From contig WMKK01000004.1 in assembly GCA_012295225.1 (NCBI GenBank), positions 485,669 to 549,668 of the forward strand: a stretch of 64,000 nucleotides of DNA, given 5' to 3'. Made by a program: the position numbers and the translations under genes. Numbering within the stretch: position 1 is the first letter of the stretch; every line of letters begins with the position of its first letter. Origin of the DNA: Ostreococcus mediterraneus. Its lineage: Eukaryota; Chlorophyta; Mamiellophyceae; Mamiellales; Bathycoccaceae. Shown piece by piece: positions 63,344 to 64,000 of the stretch. The notes under the pieces were generated by a model, which was given only the letters and a program-made list of their open reading frames with translations, was not told where the DNA came from and made no database searches.

Positions 63344-63441
63344 GTCTTTTACCGCCTCTGATGCGTGCGTGCGTGATGTGACGCGGCGTGGCGTAACGTG
63401 ATGTGCGCGTCAGCGTGTGAGGCTGCCAAGCGATCGCCAGA

Positions 63442-64000
63442 ATGCGTCGGGCGACACACTCCGCGGTGGCGCGCGCGTTCTCGCGAGTCGCCGCGAATCA
63501 CGCGCGCGCGCACGTTAGGTTGACTTGTGCGTCCGCGGCGGCGCCGGCGGCGCCGGCGGCGCGCGTGATGGCGCGCGCTGGAGGTGACCAAGACATGTCT
63601 TGGGCGGAGCCCGAACTGCGACGCTTTCGTCGCCTCGACGCAGAGGAGCGAACGACGACGGAGGGGGCGAAGAACGTGGTGCTATTCGTTGGGTCGTCAA
63701 TCTTTCGTGAGTGGCGCGAATTGCGCGCGTTCGACGAGGATTGGGCGCGCGATGGCTGGAGGGTGAAAAACAGAGCCTTCGGCGGCTCGACGACGGCGGA
63801 TGTCTTGCGCGCGTTCGACGACGTCGCGTCGTCGACAGTGGCGAGCGCGGACGCGAGGAAAATAATTGTCTACTACTGCGGGAGCAATGACATATCGATG
63901 GGCGTGCCGCCGAGCGTGGTGGTGGGTAATTTCGTGGAGTTTACGAAGCGGTGTCGAGAGGCGTCAAGAGCCGACGTTGGATTTTGCTTTGTTGGCGTCA
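63442..64000 (+). CDS. GDSL/SGNH-type hydrolase, 5' part
   Basis: Frame open from an ATG at 63442 to the end of the window: 186 codons. Further ATGs at 63568 and 63595 are alternative starts. The first 40 residues (MRRATHSAVARAFSRVAANH...) look like an organelle targeting peptide. The catalytic part shows VVLFVGSSIFREW with the expected serine (GSS), RAFGGSTTADVL with its block II glycine, and IIVYYCGSNDIS with its block III asparagine. It would be an esterase or acyl hydrolase. The terminal His/Asp block is beyond the window. Confidence 0.75.
   Translation, partial: MRRATHSAVARAFSRVAANHARAHVRLTCASAAAPAAPAARVMARAGGDQDMSWAEPELRRFRRLDAEERTTTEGAKNVVLFVGSSIFREWRELRAFDEDWARDGWRVKNRAFGGSTTADVLRAFDDVASSTVASADARKIIVYYCGSNDISMGVPPSVVVGNFVEFTKRCREASRADVGFCFVGV

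Overview
This is nuclear DNA of a picoeukaryotic green alga of the Mamiellales. Extreme gene compactness, GC-rich alanine/arginine-heavy proteins and the gene set (light-harvesting protein, 7-hydroxymethyl chlorophyll a reductase, isoamylase-like protein, plastid trigger factor, plant-type capping enzyme, eEF3, MePCE, Vps51) point to Ostreococcus or a very close relative; that genus call is inference. Most genes are single-exon. Neighbouring start codons are often about 100 bp apart. I saw no rRNA, tRNA, CRISPR array, transposon or viral element.

Layout. 0-8 kb: a tandem pair of family-90 glycosyltransferases, an unknown basic repeat protein, a PsbP-like lumenal protein and a PLOD-like Golgi glycosyltransferase. 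8-20 kb: SET-domain methyltransferase, a NudC-type Nudix enzyme with an unusual C-terminal domain, SFT2-like protein, VPS51, a Cys-rich secreted protein, HCAR and a DUF985 cupin. 20-31 kb: PHD/SANT chromatin protein, DPM2, RBR ubiquitin ligase, Bud20-like factor with a degenerate zinc finger, ALKBH8-type oxygenase, FES1-like co-chaperone (spliced), plastid trigger factor, AlgH/UPF0301 protein. 31-42 kb: inositol-phosphate synthase (spliced), a light-harvesting protein with a 40-nt microexon, a catalytically dead isoamylase (ISA2 type) and eEF3. 42-53 kb: mRNA capping enzyme, QTRT2, a sugar-kinase/TPR fusion, an oxidoreductase-like small protein, DPH4, a large propeller-like protein and a coiled-coil protein. 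53-64 kb: CLC transporter, MePCE, PEX12, COX5C (tiny first exon), Cgr1, a 2OG oxygenase, IWS1/SPN1 and the 5' part of a GDSL-type hydrolase cut by the window edge.

Reading the introns changed four gene models: FES1, inositol-phosphate synthase, the LHC protein and COX5C. All five introns share an ACTGAC/ACTAAC branch-site motif about 25-40 nt before the acceptor. The most notable points are (i) the pfkB-kinase/TPR fusion with a thylakoid-lumen signal in its middle, (ii) the Nudix protein that appears fused to a Janus/PHPT1-like domain, (iii) gene-conversion mosaics in the GT90 pair, and (iv) a Bud20-like protein that has lost its zinc ligands.

Functionally this is a housekeeping region: translation (eEF3, QTRT2, DPH4, ALKBH8-type enzyme, Bud20, Cgr1), transcription and RNA capping (capping enzyme, MePCE, IWS1), plastid biology, secretion and glycosylation, and proteostasis. 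It holds no obvious accessory island.
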